A stretch of 15,343 bases of DNA, taken from the NCBI GenBank assembly GCA_037439705.1, contig JBBIVP010000023.1, positions 1 through 15,343 of the forward strand, given 5' to 3'. A program made the position numbers and the translations under genes. Shown piece by piece: positions 15,241 through 15,343 of the stretch (its first letter is position 1; every line of letters starts with the position of its first letter). This DNA is from JBBIVP01 sp037439705 [NCBI: bacterium] (GTDB lineage: Bacteria; JBBIVP01). The notes under the pieces are model-generated. The model saw nothing but the letters and a program-made list of their open reading frames with translations, ran no database searches and was not told the DNA's origin.

Positions 15241-15343
15241 CTATCGGTGTAAGCCCATTTCTTTTTCAGAAAATACTATAGCCTCAAATCTGTAAAGTTC
15301 GGTTCCTTCCTTTCCAATGCAATCTATTGGAAGACCAGCCTTT
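15241..15343 (-). CDS. C-terminal fragment of an unidentified protein (5' end beyond window)
   Basis: One minus-strand frame is open from the window edge to a TAG at 15243-15241, giving 33 residues ending in VFSEKEMGLHR; the other two minus frames I checked carry stops. The composition looks coding and it matches the direction of the downstream genes, with the dsbA promoter starting 35 bp later. I do not recognise the family, and a chance open frame of this length cannot be excluded. Confidence 0.45.
   Translation of the reverse strand, partial: KAGLPIDCIGKEGTELYRFEAIVFSEKEMGLHR

Overview
The window is about 15.3 kb of AT-rich (roughly 40% GC by eye), densely packed bacterial chromosome. Marker genes (mreB, rplS, trmD, rnhB, yraN, purE) make it bacterial. 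Proteins rich in Lys, Glu and Arg, with frequent AGA/AGG and ATA codons, would fit a thermophilic or deep-branching lineage known mainly from metagenomes. I cannot place it in a phylum from sequence alone. A lipoprotein with a Cys-rich linker and Ig-like repeats, and a Gld-type ABC cassette followed by DUF4340, resemble gene content seen in deltaproteobacteria-like and acidobacteria-like lineages.

Left edge (1-1516): a truncated minus-strand lipoprotein gene with tandem 85-residue Ig-like repeats lies divergent from pheA (prephenate dehydratase), the only plus-strand gene. The 116-bp gap between them has a candidate promoter for each gene and three copies of the 8-mer AAAATCAA, one of them inverted.

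Main block (1558-15155, all minus strand, transcribed right to left): dsbA-like thioredoxin protein; a Gld-type ABC exporter (ATPase, permease, GldG-like auxiliary protein); a DUF4340 protein split by an in-frame TAA; a CDP-alcohol phosphatidyltransferase; trmD; rplS; a membrane-anchored Rad50/YhaN-like ATPase; rnhB; yraN; purE; a Sua5/YrdC protein; argG; mreB. Most junctions are overlaps or gaps of a few bases, so translation is probably coupled. Candidate internal promoters precede dsbA, rplS and argG. The rplS-ATPase-rnhB-yraN-purE-sua5 run has 1-38 bp overlaps throughout.

Points of most interest: (1) an uncommon membrane-anchored SMC/Rad50-like ATPase translationally fused into the conserved trmD-rplS-rnhB-yraN neighbourhood; (2) the in-frame stop inside the DUF4340 gene, with the third homologous repeat continuing in the same frame; (3) pheA and argG, whose -10 boxes lie only 6-7 bases before the ATG, implying leaderless mRNAs, while neighbouring operon heads have strong Shine-Dalgarno leaders; (4) a PheA whose TRF and ESRP motifs are both altered; (5) a phosphatidyltransferase whose C-terminal half resembles inositol-phosphate-using enzymes. 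I see no CRISPR array, RNA gene, insertion sequence or phage gene. At the right edge is the C-terminal end of another minus-strand gene. No gene-free stretch exceeds 170 bp.
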